Part shown: one piece after another, positions 15,338-23,893 of the stretch
How positions within the stretch are numbered: the stretch's first letter is position 1
Layout: the number at the start of each line of letters is the position of its first letter
From: Tissierellia bacterium
GTDB lineage: Bacteria; Bacillota; Clostridia; Tissierellales; Peptoniphilaceae
Reading direction: 5' to 3'
NCBI GenBank assembly: GCA_030537855.1
Contig: JAUNVD010000014.1
Coordinates: forward strand, 1 to 46,817
Length of the DNA: 46,817 nt
The notes under the pieces: model-generated
The model's input: only the letters and a program-made list of their open reading frames with translations
The model's database searches: none
Told to the model about the DNA's origin: nothing
Translations under genes and position numbers: made by a program

Positions 15338-17002
15338 TCAAACTTCCATTATAATTGGTAAGATCATTGGATTTCTCTTTGTTTGAGAAAATAAATAGGA
15401 TCTTAAATCATCACGAATTGCTGATTTCATTGTGTTCCAATCCGTTGTTTTCTTGCGTAAACATTGATTTACAGATTTTGTTACTATATCCTTTGCATCT
15501 TCCATAAGATCTCCTGATTCACGTACATAAACAAAACCTCTTGATATAATATCTGGTCCACTTACTGTCTTTCGTTCTTTTTTATCCATAGTTACTACAA
15601 CTACAATTAGACCATCTTCAGATAAATGTTTACGATCTCGAAGAACAATATTTCCAACATCACCAATACCTAGACCATCAACAAGAACTCTTCCTGAAGG
15701 TACCTCTTCTCCAATTTTAGCCTTTTGCGTATCAATTTCTAAAACCATACCATTTTCCAATACAAAAATATTATTTGGATCATGTCCCATATCAGCTGCA
15801 ATAGATGCATGTTTTTGTAAATGCCTTGTTTCGCCATGAACAGGAATAAAATATTTAGGTTTTAATAAACTATACATTAACTTCAATTCTTCTTGACAAG
15901 CATGTCCTGATACATGGATTTCTGATAAGGATTCATAGATAACCTTCACACCTTGTTCCATAATATTATTAATAACTTTAGATACAGCATTTTCATTACC
16001 AGGAATAGGGGTTGCACTTAAAATAACCACATCGTCTTTTCGCAACTTAATCTTTTTATGTTCCCCTTGAGAAATCCTTGTTAAAGCACTCATTGGTTCA
16101 CCTTGGGAACCTGTTGTAATTAAAACTAAATGCTCTGGATTATATTTATGCATATTTCTAATATCAATAAGAGTATTAGGCTTCATCCTTAAATACCCTA
16201 GTTTCTCAGCTGTACTCATAACATTTAACATAGAACGTCCAGAAAGTACCACTTTACGATTATATTTTTCTGCCGCATTTATAATTTGCTGAATTCTATG
16301 AACATTTGAAGCAAAAGTAGCTATAATGATCCGTGATTTCGTCATATATGAAAAAATCCGATCAAAAGTATCTCCAACTTTACTTTCGCTTATAGTATAT
16401 CCTGGTCTTAGTACATTTGTAGACTCACTTAATAAGGCTAAACACCCTTTGTTCCCAATTTCTCCAATACGATTTAAATCAATGGGAGATCCTGAAATTG
16501 GGGTAAAATCTACTTTAAAGTCTCCCGTATGAAATACCATCCCTAAAGGTGTTTTTATGGCTAGTGCAGAAGAATCAGGGATACTATGATTTACACGAAT
16601 CCATTCAACTTCCATTTTTCCAAGTTTCACCTTTTGACCATGACTTACTGTATGCATTTCCGTATCTAATAAGCGATGTTCTTTTAATTTATTTTGAAGT
16701 AACCCTAATGTCAATTTTGTCCCATAAATAGGAAATTTAATTCTTTTTAACACATAGGGAATTGCTCCTATATGATCTTCATGACCATGGGTTAAGACTA
16801 ACCCTCTTATTTTTCTTTGGTTTTTAACCAAGTACTTAATATCAGGAATTACGATATCTATTCCTAACATCTCATCTTCTGGAAAAGTCATTCCACAATC
16901 TATAATAATAATATCATCTCGATATTCAAGTACTGTTAAATTTTTTCCAATTTCCCTCAGTCCTCCTAAGGGAATGATTTTTAGTTTGTTACTGTTTTTC
17001 AT
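15338..17002 (-). CDS. rnjA: Ribonuclease J
   Basis: A 554-residue metallo-beta-lactamase/beta-CASP RNase with 5'-3' exo- and endonuclease activity in mRNA decay and rRNA maturation. The zinc motif is THGHEDHIG, the further ligand region is FHTGDFKVD, beta-CASP motifs include SGRSML and TTGSQGEPMSAL, and IPVHGETRHL is motif C; a C-terminal domain (about 445-554) completes the standard length. It overlaps fur by 14 bases. Its presence between fur and trmR is a local insertion relative to the B. subtilis alaS-udk region, where mltG (yrrL) sits. Whether it is the J1 or J2 type cannot be decided. Confidence 0.95.
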   Translation of the reverse strand: MKNSNKLKIIPLGGLREIGKNLTVLEYRDDIIIIDCGMTFPEDEMLGIDIVIPDIKYLVKNQRKIRGLVLTHGHEDHIGAIPYVLKRIKFPIYGTKLTLGLLQNKLKEHRLLDTEMHTVSHGQKVKLGKMEVEWIRVNHSIPDSSALAIKTPLGMVFHTGDFKVDFTPISGSPIDLNRIGEIGNKGCLALLSESTNVLRPGYTISESKVGDTFDRIFSYMTKSRIIIATFASNVHRIQQIINAAEKYNRKVVLSGRSMLNVMSTAEKLGYLRMKPNTLIDIRNMHKYNPEHLVLITTGSQGEPMSALTRISQGEHKKIKLRKDDVVILSATPIPGNENAVSKVINNIMEQGVKVIYESLSEIHVSGHACQEELKLMYSLLKPKYFIPVHGETRHLQKHASIAADMGHDPNNIFVLENGMVLEIDTQKAKIGEEVPSGRVLVDGLGIGDVGNIVLRDRKHLSEDGLIVVVVTMDKKERKTVSGPDIISRGFVYVRESGDLMEDAKDIVTKSVNQCLRKKTTDWNTMKSAIRDDLRSYLFSQTKRNPMILPIIMEV

Positions 17003-17456
17003 TCTTCTCTCCCTTCACCGAGTCTTTACAATCCTCACAGTAACCATAAAACTTTAAATTATGATCTACAATTTTAAATTGTTTTAATTTTTCGATTTCT
17101 TCTTCTAAATTGTCTAACAAATCCAATTCTACTTCGATAACTTTATTACAATTTAAGCAAATTAGATGATGATGGTAATGAGCTTCCGAAGTATCTTTTA
17201 ACTCATAACGAGCAACCCCATCATCAAAGGTAATACGATATAGTACTCCAAGCTCTTCAAATAATTGTACTGTTCGATATACTGTTGCTATTCCAATATC
17301 ATCATTTTCTTTTGATACAATGTCAAATACTTCTTCTGATGATAAGTGTTTTTCTTTGTTATTTTCAAAAACTCGATATACTTCCCAACGTTGATTTGTA
17401 AACTTATATCCATTATCTTTTAATAATTTTCGTACATCGTCCCAAGCTTCTTTCAT
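16989..17456 (-). CDS. fur: Fur-family metal-dependent transcriptional regulator
   Basis: A 155-residue Fur/PerR-family repressor. A winged-helix DNA-binding domain (about 1-85, with TNQRWEVYRVF and IATVYRTVQLFEELG as the recognition region) is followed by the dimerisation domain with the metal-site histidines EAHYHHHLIC. Two CxxC pairs, Cys100/103 and Cys140/143, form the structural zinc site. Fur, PerR and Zur are hard to separate by eye; Fur is favoured because this gene position in Clostridia is usually annotated so. The SD AGGAGGAG is strong and it sits 14 bases after the DUF1292 gene, with no Fur box visible nearby. Confidence 0.88.
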   Translation of the reverse strand: MKEAWDDVRKLLKDNGYKFTNQRWEVYRVFENNKEKHLSSEEVFDIVSKENDDIGIATVYRTVQLFEELGVLYRITFDDGVARYELKDTSEAHYHHHLICLNCNKVIEVELDLLDNLEEEIEKLKQFKIVDHNLKFYGYCEDCKDSVKGEKNEKQ

Positions 17457-17470
17457 CTTTGCTCCTCCTC

Positions 17471-17716
17471 TTATTGAAGATTTTCCCTTAACAATTCTTC
17501 ATAAGCATCTTTTGCAATTTCCAACTCATCATCTTCTATTCCTATTAAAACCTCTTGACCTTCTTCATCAAACCCAATCTTTAAGATATAAATAATAGGC
17601 TCTAAATCATCAGCAGGTACCATAGCAACATAATCAGTATCATCAACAGTAAATTTACCCCTTACAATGAATTCTAAGGGATTTCCTAATTCATCATAAA
17701 AAAGTTGTCTTTCCAT
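17471..17716 (-). CDS. DUF1292 family protein (YrzB-like)
   Basis: An 81-residue acidic protein of the DUF1292/UPF0473 family, function unknown. It shows the family pattern of an N-terminal ELGNPLEFIVRGKFTVDDTDYVAMVP and a C-terminal DEEGQEVLIGIEDDELE. The ATG at 17716 is preferred over one 15 bases upstream because it has the SD AAGGAGG. It follows ruvX closely, matching the conserved ireB-ruvX-DUF1292 order of Firmicutes. Confidence 0.9.
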   Translation of the reverse strand: MERQLFYDELGNPLEFIVRGKFTVDDTDYVAMVPADDLEPIIYILKIGFDEEGQEVLIGIEDDELEIAKDAYEELLRENLQ

Positions 17717-17727
17717 GACTACCTCCT

Positions 17728-18141
17728 TCATTTACGATCCAAGTACATTTGTAAAATTAAACTGGCTGCAATTTGATCAATTACATTTTTACGATCATTT
17801 CTACGCATATTCCCTTCTATCAAAGCTCTTTCAGCACTAACTGAAGTTAATCGCTCGTCAAAAAAGACCACTTCAATGGGATAATTATGTTGAAGAGCTC
17901 TTGCGAATTTTTGCACCTTTTTCCCTTGGGAACCAATGGTGTTATTCATATTTTTAGGTAATCCTATAATGACTTTATTTATTTTGTATTCTTCAATAAT
18001 ATTTCTTATTTCTTCAACATCTTCCCATTTAGATTTATGGATAATGGTTTTCAATGGTTGGGCAAATAGATTCATAGGGTCGGAAATAGCAACACCTATT
18101 CGTACATCTCCAATATCAAGCCCTAATATTCTGTTTTCCAT
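17728..18141 (-). CDS. ruvX: RuvX/YqgF Holliday-junction-resolvase-like nuclease
   Basis: A 137-residue RNase H-fold protein of the YqgF family, proposed to act in 16S rRNA 5' maturation and/or junction resolution. The motifs are LGLDIGDVRIGVA (first catalytic Asp), VIIGLPKNMNN, VVFFDERLTSV (Glu/Asp) and DQIAASLILQMYL (final Asp). The length is typical. Its ATG overlaps the stop of the aldo/keto reductase as TAATG. In most Firmicutes it follows ireB directly; here the reductase separates them. Confidence 0.95.
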   Translation of the reverse strand: MENRILGLDIGDVRIGVAISDPMNLFAQPLKTIIHKSKWEDVEEIRNIIEEYKINKVIIGLPKNMNNTIGSQGKKVQKFARALQHNYPIEVVFFDERLTSVSAERALIEGNMRRNDRKNVIDQIAASLILQMYLDRK

Positions 18142-19085
18142 TAAATCACCTTAATACAAAACTCTGGACAAACAGTGGCACAGTATCCACACAAGATACA
18201 AGATTCATTCACTTGAGCTTTTCCTTCTACCACATGTATTGCATCTTGTTTACATCTTTTGACACAATTTCCACAACCTATACAATAATCTGCTATAATC
18301 AAATGTCTTTCTTTTTTTCTAACCTTTTCTTCCAAATCTTCATTCACATGATGATGGAAAAATAAATCACAATTAAAATCTACTTCATCAATACTTTGCA
18401 TTCCTACAGCCGTTGCATCTATATATGGTATAGACTTTATCCATTCTATAGCTTCGATAGCTTGAGATTGTAAATGTCCTCCACCAAGAGCCTTCATGGA
18501 ATATATGCCAACGCCATTTTCTTTTAATGATTTGATGGCATCTACCATTTCTAGCACTGTTCCATCTTGAATTCCAATCCCTCTTTTATTAATAATGGGA
18601 TGGACCACCTCGATTTCTTCATACTTCTTAGCAGCATTAACACAACGGATAAAATGTGTTGAAATTCCTGTGGCTCGTATCCACCCTTTTTCCTTTTGTT
18701 TAAAAAAATATTCTAATGCAGGATAATGACCTCGTAATGTATGTTCACTTTCCTGTTCATGTAAGAGCATAATATCTATATAATCAACACCTAATTCTTC
18801 TAAGGCATATTTTAAACTCTTTTCTGCTCCTTTTTCGTCATATGCATAGCATTTTGTTGCTATAACTAAATCTTTTCTTGGGATAGACTTTAACGCTTCT
18901 TTAATATAATTATAATTTTCATAAATCTCCGCTGTATCAACAAAGTTGATACCTTTCTCAAACCCACGACATATTAAAGCAGCTCCATCTTTTACAGATA
19001 GATTTGCTTGAAAAGGCGTCATAGTTAAGGTTCCAAAACAAAGAGAGGAGACTTGAATACCTGATTTCCCTAATGTTCTCATCAT
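18141..19085 (-). CDS. Aldo/keto reductase with C-terminal 2[4Fe-4S] ferredoxin domain
   Basis: A 314-residue fusion. Residues 1 to about 260 form an aldo/keto reductase barrel (MMRTLGKSGIQVSSLCFGT; catalytic-tetrad region VDTAEIYENY with Asp and Tyr; conserved Lys in IATKCYAYD; His in IMLLHEQES). The C-terminus holds two CxxCxxCxxxC clusters (CIGCGNCVKRC and CILCGYCATVC), so a ferredoxin-like electron route to the barrel is expected. Substrate unknown. The start is the first of two adjacent ATGs; an upstream TTG in frame lacks an SD. It lies between ireB and ruvX, an unusual place, and its SD can be sequestered by a hairpin. Confidence 0.88.
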   Translation of the reverse strand: MMRTLGKSGIQVSSLCFGTLTMTPFQANLSVKDGAALICRGFEKGINFVDTAEIYENYNYIKEALKSIPRKDLVIATKCYAYDEKGAEKSLKYALEELGVDYIDIMLLHEQESEHTLRGHYPALEYFFKQKEKGWIRATGISTHFIRCVNAAKKYEEIEVVHPIINKRGIGIQDGTVLEMVDAIKSLKENGVGIYSMKALGGGHLQSQAIEAIEWIKSIPYIDATAVGMQSIDEVDFNCDLFFHHHVNEDLEEKVRKKERHLIIADYCIGCGNCVKRCKQDAIHVVEGKAQVNESCILCGYCATVCPEFCIKVI

Positions 19086-19087
19086 AA

Positions 19088-19130
19088 CTCTCTTTCCACA
19101 CAAAGAGAGATGGACAAAACGCCCATCTCT
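19088..19130 (-). promoter_or_regulatory. Two mutually exclusive hairpins before the aldo/keto reductase gene
   Basis: Hairpin 1 pairs 19106-19113 with 19123-19130 (8 bp). Hairpin 2 is a perfect 8-bp stem, 19088-19095 with 19102-19109, and its 3' arm is the SD region AAAGAGAG. They share 19106-19109, so only one can form. Hairpin 1 has only a poor U-tract (CUUUGUG), so it is weak as a terminator. The geometry fits a translational switch but no ligand is evident. Confidence 0.5.
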
Positions 19131-19134
19131 TGTT

Positions 19135-19389
19135 TCATCTCTGTAAATAGGATTTTAACAATTCTCCTAGTAATTCATCTCTTTCAATTTCTTGGATAAT
19201 TGACCTTGCATTTTCATGACTGGTAATGTACGTGGGATCCCCGGACAAAATATATCCTATGATTTGATCCACAGGATGGTAACCCTTATCTTCCAAAGCT
19301 TGATATACAGTTCTTAAAATACTTTTTATCCGTTCACTTTCCACTGCTTGCTTTTCAAAAATCTGAGTTTCATAGTTTTTTTCATCCAT
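19135..19389 (-). CDS. ireB: IreB/DUF965 family regulatory phosphoprotein
   Basis: An 84-residue protein of the UPF0297/IreB family (YrzL in B. subtilis). The family core [25 protein letters not shown] then [21 protein letters not shown]-like sequence is intact. In Enterococcus faecalis IreB is phosphorylated on N-terminal Thr residues by the PASTA kinase IreK and modulates cephalosporin resistance. The N-terminal Thr8 here could be a target; the kinase is not in this window. It follows alaS, the conserved neighbour, but has its own extended -10 promoter. Confidence 0.95.
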   Translation of the reverse strand: MDEKNYETQIFEKQAVESERIKSILRTVYQALEDKGYHPVDQIIGYILSGDPTYITSHENARSIIQEIERDELLGELLKSYLQR

Positions 19390-19408
19390 GCTATCCCTCC
19401 ATACAAGT

Positions 19409-19417
19409 ATTATAACA
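19409..19417 (-). promoter_or_regulatory. Extended -10 promoter of ireB
   Basis: TGTTATAAT on the minus strand (19409-19417), 20 bases before the ireB ATG, with no convincing -35. It sits in the 54-base gap after alaS, where no terminator is visible. Confidence 0.6.
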
Positions 19418-19443
19418 TATCTTATTGATAATGAGAAAGATAA

Positions 19444-22077
19444 TTAACTTAAATTTTCAAGTATTTTATAAACTTCCCTTAATGCATCTTTTAATTTTTC
19501 AGGATTTTTTCCACCTGCAGTGGCAAAATCAGGTCTTCCACCACCGCCACCACCTGTTATTTTTGCTACTTCTCTTAAAAGATTACCAGCAGAAACTCCA
19601 GCTTTCGTATATTCTTTAGAAACAGCTGAAGCAAATAAAACTTTCCCATTTTCCCCAACAGACCCAAGAACTACTACAACGGGATCATTTTTATCCCGTA
19701 ATTCTTCTGCTAAGGTACGAAGATGTTCCCCACCTACATTTTCTAATTCACCAGTAATACAACGATATTCTCCAGCAAGGGTAAGAGAATCTTCAATTTC
19801 TCCAATACCTTCCTTTGCTTGAGATTTTTTAAAGCTATCCAACTCTTTTTCCAATTCTCTAATTTCTAACATTAAAGAACTTGCTCTATCCTCTAATAAA
19901 TTATCCTTTGTCTTTAAGATTTTAGCTAAAGAATCTTCTTTTTCTTCTAAGGAATTTAAATATTGGTATACTCCTAAACCTGTGATCCCTTCAATCCTCC
20001 GAACTCCTGAAGCTATCCCGCCTTCGGAACGTATTTTGAACATACCAATTTGTGCAGTATTGTCCACATGAGTCCCACCACAAAGTTCTGAAGAAAAATC
20101 TCCCATAGAAACGACTCGAACTTCATCTCCATATTTATCTTCAAATAACCCAATGGCTCCCTTTCTTTTCGCTTCATCAACGGTACAGACTTCAACTTTC
20201 ACTGGTAAGGATGCATAAATCATTTCATTGACCAATGCTTCCACCTTTTCCAATTGTTCTTCAGTAACCCCTTCATAATGATTGAAATCAAATCTTAAAG
20301 AAGTATCCATAACTAAAGAACCTGCTTGATTTACATGATTTCCAATTACCTCTTTTAAAGCCTTATGAAGTAAATGAGTTACACTATGATTTCGTCGAAT
20401 AGCATCTCTTCTTTTCTCATCAATCATTAAGCCTATATCACTTGGTTTTGCAATCCCTTCAATAACAGTCCCTATATGATAGATTGTTCCTTTTTTTGTT
20501 TTCTTCGTATCGGTTACTTCAATCGTAAAGTTATCTCCACTTATATACCCAATATCTCCTACTTGACCTCCACCTTCAGGATAAAAAGGTGTACAATCTA
20601 CTACAAATAACCCATTTTGACCTTCTGCAAGCTCATCAACGACTTCTCCATCAGTAAGAATCGCCAATAAGGTGCTTTGATCTCTAGTTTTTTCATATCC
20701 TGTAAAAATAGTGGAAAAAGTATCTAAAACATCCATTGATTGGGTATGAGTCCAACCAATATTATCTTCTTCTCTTGCAGCTCTAGCTCTTTCTTTTTGT
20801 TTTTCCATTTCTTTTTCAAATCCAAGGATATCAGTTTTTATCCCCTCTTCTTCTGTGATTTCCGTTGTCAAGTCAATTGGAAATCCATAGGTGTCATAAA
20901 GTTTAAATGCCATTTCTCCTGATAAAATACTTTGGTCCTTTTCTTTTACCTTACGTAAATAATCATTTAGTATTTCCATCCCTTGATCTAAAGTTTCTAA
21001 AAACTTTTGTTCTTCTCGATAAATCACATTTTGAATCATTTCTTTATGATCTATTAAAGATTTATATTCTATACCCCAAGATTCAATAATTTTGTCACTA
21101 ACTTTTGTTAAAAACTCAGTTTTTACTCCTAGTAATCTTCCATGTCTTGCTGCTCTTCGGATCAAACGTCTTAATACATAACCTCTACCTTCATTTGAAG
21201 GTACAATAGAATCTGATATCATAAAAGTAATCGCACGAATATGATCTGTGATTACTCGAACAGATTCATCTTTTTTTGGGTCTTCCCCATAGGAATAGCC
21301 AGTAGAAGTTTCCACTGTTTTAATAATTTCTTCCATAGCATCTATTTCAAAAATATTATTTGTTTGTTGTAGGACGGTTGCAATCCGTTCTAGCCCCATA
21401 CCAGTATCAATATTAGGATGAGATAATGGATTATAGTTTCCTTGTTCATCTTTGTCAAATTGTGTAAAAACCAAGTTCCATACTTCTATAAAACGATCAC
21501 ATTCACAACCAGGTTTACAATCTTTGTGGCCACAACCATACTCTTCTCCACGGTCTACATAGATTTCTGAACAGGGTCCAGATGGTCCTACTTCTAGTTC
21601 CCAGAAATTATCCTCTTTTCCTAAGAAAACAATTCTATCCATGGGAAGACCTATCATCGTATTCCAAATTTCAGCCGCTTCTTCATCATCTTGATAAACA
21701 GTAGCCCATAAATCTTTCTCTTCAATTTCACAATGCTTCGTTAAAAATTCCCATGCCCATGCAATTGCTTCTCGCTTAAAATAATCTCCAAAAGAAAAAT
21801 TTCCTAACATTTCAAAAAAAGTTGCATGTCTATCTGTTTTTCCAACATTGTCAATATCACCAGTTCGAATACATTTTTGACAAGTAGCCATCCTGTTTTT
21901 TGGTGGAATTTCTTCTCCTGTAAAATACTTTTTCATAGGAGCCATTCCTGCTCCTATTAAAAGTAATGATTTATCATTCTTTGGCACTAATGAGTAACTT
22001 GGTACAATTAAATGCTCCTTACTTTTAAAAAAATCTAAAAATTCTTTACGTATTTCATGTAATCCTAATGGCTTCAT
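19444..22077 (-). CDS. alaS: Alanyl-tRNA synthetase
   Basis: AlaRS, 877 residues, full length. The class II core begins MKPLGLHEIRKEFLDFF; an editing domain with HSVTHLLHKAL (HxxxH) and SELCGGTHVDN (Cys and His zinc/editing ligands) removes Ser/Gly mischarged tRNA. A C-Ala domain ends the protein with the Gly-rich GGGGGGRPDFATAGG. The start at 22077 is chosen because an in-frame upstream start (22116) would place codons inside a terminator hairpin and lacks an SD, while AGGGGGAAAG stands 5 bases before this ATG. There is no T-box; a consensus promoter and a leader terminator precede it. Confidence 0.98.
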   Translation of the reverse strand: MKPLGLHEIRKEFLDFFKSKEHLIVPSYSLVPKNDKSLLLIGAGMAPMKKYFTGEEIPPKNRMATCQKCIRTGDIDNVGKTDRHATFFEMLGNFSFGDYFKREAIAWAWEFLTKHCEIEEKDLWATVYQDDEEAAEIWNTMIGLPMDRIVFLGKEDNFWELEVGPSGPCSEIYVDRGEEYGCGHKDCKPGCECDRFIEVWNLVFTQFDKDEQGNYNPLSHPNIDTGMGLERIATVLQQTNNIFEIDAMEEIIKTVETSTGYSYGEDPKKDESVRVITDHIRAITFMISDSIVPSNEGRGYVLRRLIRRAARHGRLLGVKTEFLTKVSDKIIESWGIEYKSLIDHKEMIQNVIYREEQKFLETLDQGMEILNDYLRKVKEKDQSILSGEMAFKLYDTYGFPIDLTTEITEEEGIKTDILGFEKEMEKQKERARAAREEDNIGWTHTQSMDVLDTFSTIFTGYEKTRDQSTLLAILTDGEVVDELAEGQNGLFVVDCTPFYPEGGGQVGDIGYISGDNFTIEVTDTKKTKKGTIYHIGTVIEGIAKPSDIGLMIDEKRRDAIRRNHSVTHLLHKALKEVIGNHVNQAGSLVMDTSLRFDFNHYEGVTEEQLEKVEALVNEMIYASLPVKVEVCTVDEAKRKGAIGLFEDKYGDEVRVVSMGDFSSELCGGTHVDNTAQIGMFKIRSEGGIASGVRRIEGITGLGVYQYLNSLEEKEDSLAKILKTKDNLLEDRASSLMLEIRELEKELDSFKKSQAKEGIGEIEDSLTLAGEYRCITGELENVGGEHLRTLAEELRDKNDPVVVVLGSVGENGKVLFASAVSKEYTKAGVSAGNLLREVAKITGGGGGGRPDFATAGGKNPEKLKDALREVYKILENLS

Positions 22078-22093
22078 TTCTTTCCCCCTAGAC

Positions 22094-22124
22094 AAAAAAA
22101 CCTCCCAAGAAACCACTTGGGAGG
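22094..22124 (-). terminator. Leader terminator between the alaS promoter and its SD
   Basis: A perfect 9-bp stem (22101-22109 with 22116-22124), 6-base loop, then seven U (22094-22100). It lies downstream of the alaS promoter, with the predicted start near 22135, so it sits inside the alaS leader as well as after the AI-2E gene. A weaker alternative hairpin (22125-22129 with 22114-22118) would exclude it. Confidence 0.88.
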
Positions 22125-22141
22125 AAGTGTTCGCTATGAAA

Positions 22142-22170
22142 ATTATAGTTTAATCCTTGAATTTTGTCAA
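22142..22170 (-). promoter_or_regulatory. alaS promoter (perfect consensus)
   Basis: TTGACA (22165-22170), exactly 17 bp, TATAAT (22142-22147) on the minus strand. The -35 hexamer overlaps the TGA stop of the AI-2E gene. Confidence 0.93.
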
Positions 22171-23393
22171 TCAACCTGGTTATGAGAACGTCTTTCACGA
22201 TATTTTATTACTCCAAACTCTTTTAAAATCATAAGAACTGATACGAAAGGTACGGAAAGTATCATACCACCAACACCAAACATACCTCCTCCTATGACAA
22301 TACATAATAATACAATCAAAGGATGCATCCCAGTTTTATCTCCAAGGATTTTAGGTGCCATAATATTGTTTTCTACCCATTGAAGTAAGATAAAGAATAT
22401 AAATACCCAAAGTGCTTTAAACTTTGATTCAATCGCTGCAAATACAACTGCTGGTAGGAGACCAAGGAAAGGTCCAATATAAGGTATAATATCTGCAATA
22501 CAGGTGATAATACCAATGACAACTGCAAAATCTACACGAAGAATAATTAACATAATCGTAGTAGAAACTCCTACAAAAACAGCTAATAAAAGTTTACCCT
22601 TTACAAATTCCAATAGGGAGTTATTGATTTTATTAGAAAGATATAAAATATCCGTTTTATATTTTCCAGGAATATTTCTTTGGATCAATAGTTTAAATCT
22701 TTCTTTATCTGCACAAAAATAAAAGGAAAAAATGAGTATAAGGACAAAAGAAACAATCTTTGATAGTAAACTAGTGATTCCAGAAGCAATGGAACGAATT
22801 TTATCCCCTGCTTGATCTTGAAAGGAATCTACTAATTTATTAGTTGATTCCGTTAATTTTGTTTGCAAGTCTTGTGTCTTTAATCCTGTTACATCTCCTA
22901 TTTTCTGAAGCCAATCTTGGATCCCTCCAGTCCAGGATTCTACGTATTCAGGAATTCGAAAGAAGAAAGATCTCATTTCTTCCACTGTTTTAGGTAAAAC
23001 TACAACTAATAAAACCACCAACAATACTGTTAAGGTAATATAGACAACTAAAACTCCATATTTTCGATTTAGTCCCTTTTGTTCCATATACGTAACTACT
23101 GGGTTCATAACATATGCAATAATAATTGAAATAAATATTGCCCCAATGGTATTGCCAATAATAGGATATTTGTCAAAGACCTTTCGAAGTATGTAAAAAA
23201 GGATTAAAACTGCAAGTACTTTTGTTAATAATTTTAAGTCCACATTAATCCGTCGACTTTTTTCAATATGACGATTTCCAATATTTATTAAATAGTAAAT
23301 ACTTAAAGCCAATAAGATGGCAAAGAGCAAAGAGGTTACCACCGTTAAAAAATCAGGGGTTAAACTCTTTGCTAAGAAATCAATATCTTTCAT
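22167..23393 (-). CDS. AI-2E family transporter/permease
   Basis: A 408-residue polytopic membrane protein of the AI-2E (PF01594) family, about 7-8 helices. Two N-terminal helices (about 16-36 and 52-65) precede the family core AIFISIIIAYVMNPVVTYMEQ. A soluble stretch at about 130-195 follows, then the C-terminal helices with IADIIPYIGPFLGLLPA and a GGGMFGVGGMILSVPF signature typical of the family. Members export diverse solutes; some act in Na+/H+ exchange, so no substrate is assigned. In Clostridia a gene of this family often lies between the isc genes and alaS, as here. The start has the SD TTGGAGG. Confidence 0.93.
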   Translation of the reverse strand: MKDIDFLAKSLTPDFLTVVTSLLFAILLALSIYYLINIGNRHIEKSRRINVDLKLLTKVLAVLILFYILRKVFDKYPIIGNTIGAIFISIIIAYVMNPVVTYMEQKGLNRKYGVLVVYITLTVLLVVLLVVVLPKTVEEMRSFFFRIPEYVESWTGGIQDWLQKIGDVTGLKTQDLQTKLTESTNKLVDSFQDQAGDKIRSIASGITSLLSKIVSFVLILIFSFYFCADKERFKLLIQRNIPGKYKTDILYLSNKINNSLLEFVKGKLLLAVFVGVSTTIMLIILRVDFAVVIGIITCIADIIPYIGPFLGLLPAVVFAAIESKFKALWVFIFFILLQWVENNIMAPKILGDKTGMHPLIVLLCIVIGGGMFGVGGMILSVPFVSVLMILKEFGVIKYRERRSHNQVD

Positions 23394-23434
23394 TGCCTAT
23401 CCTCCAATATTACCAAGAATCCTATCTCAGTTAT

Positions 23435-23878
23435 TTATTCCTCTCCATGTACCTCGTCATGAAGATGTTCTGTATCAAAATCGAAATCATCTAATCCTTC
23501 AATTTCAATATTATTTTTCTTAGAATAATCTACTAAAGCAGCTTTAATAGCTTGCTCCGCTAAAACGGAACAATGCATTTTTACAGGAGGTAGTCCATCT
23601 AAAGCTTCTGCAACAGCCTTATTTGTAAGTTCCATTGCTTCTTTAATAGATTTGCCTTTTATAAGCTCTGTTGCCATCGATGAGGAAGCAATTGCAGAAC
23701 CACAGCCAAATGTTTGGAATTTTACATCTTTTATTGTATCACCATCAATATCTAAAAAGACTTTCATAATATCTCCACATTTTGCATTTCCTACTTCACC
23801 TACACCAGATGCATTTTCAATTTCTCCCACATTTCTAGGATTTTTAAAGTGATCCATCACTTTTTCAGAATATAACAT
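23435..23878 (-). CDS. iscU: Fe-S cluster scaffold protein IscU/NifU-type
   Basis: A 147-residue scaffold on which IscS-derived sulfur and iron form Fe-S clusters. The opening MLYSEKVMDHFKNPRNVGEI is typical of the IscU/NifU N-domain; cluster ligands are Cys34 (AKCGD), Cys59 (FGCGS) and Cys103 (MHCSV), with Asp36 after the first. The C-terminal tail of about 25 residues is acidic with His (DTEHLHDEVHGEE), beyond the usual core. It starts 15 bases after iscS. mnmA, often the next gene in Clostridia, is not here. Confidence 0.95.
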   Translation of the reverse strand: MLYSEKVMDHFKNPRNVGEIENASGVGEVGNAKCGDIMKVFLDIDGDTIKDVKFQTFGCGSAIASSSMATELIKGKSIKEAMELTNKAVAEALDGLPPVKMHCSVLAEQAIKAALVDYSKKNNIEIEGLDDFDFDTEHLHDEVHGEE

Positions 23879-23893
23879 AGTATTTTCAACCCC

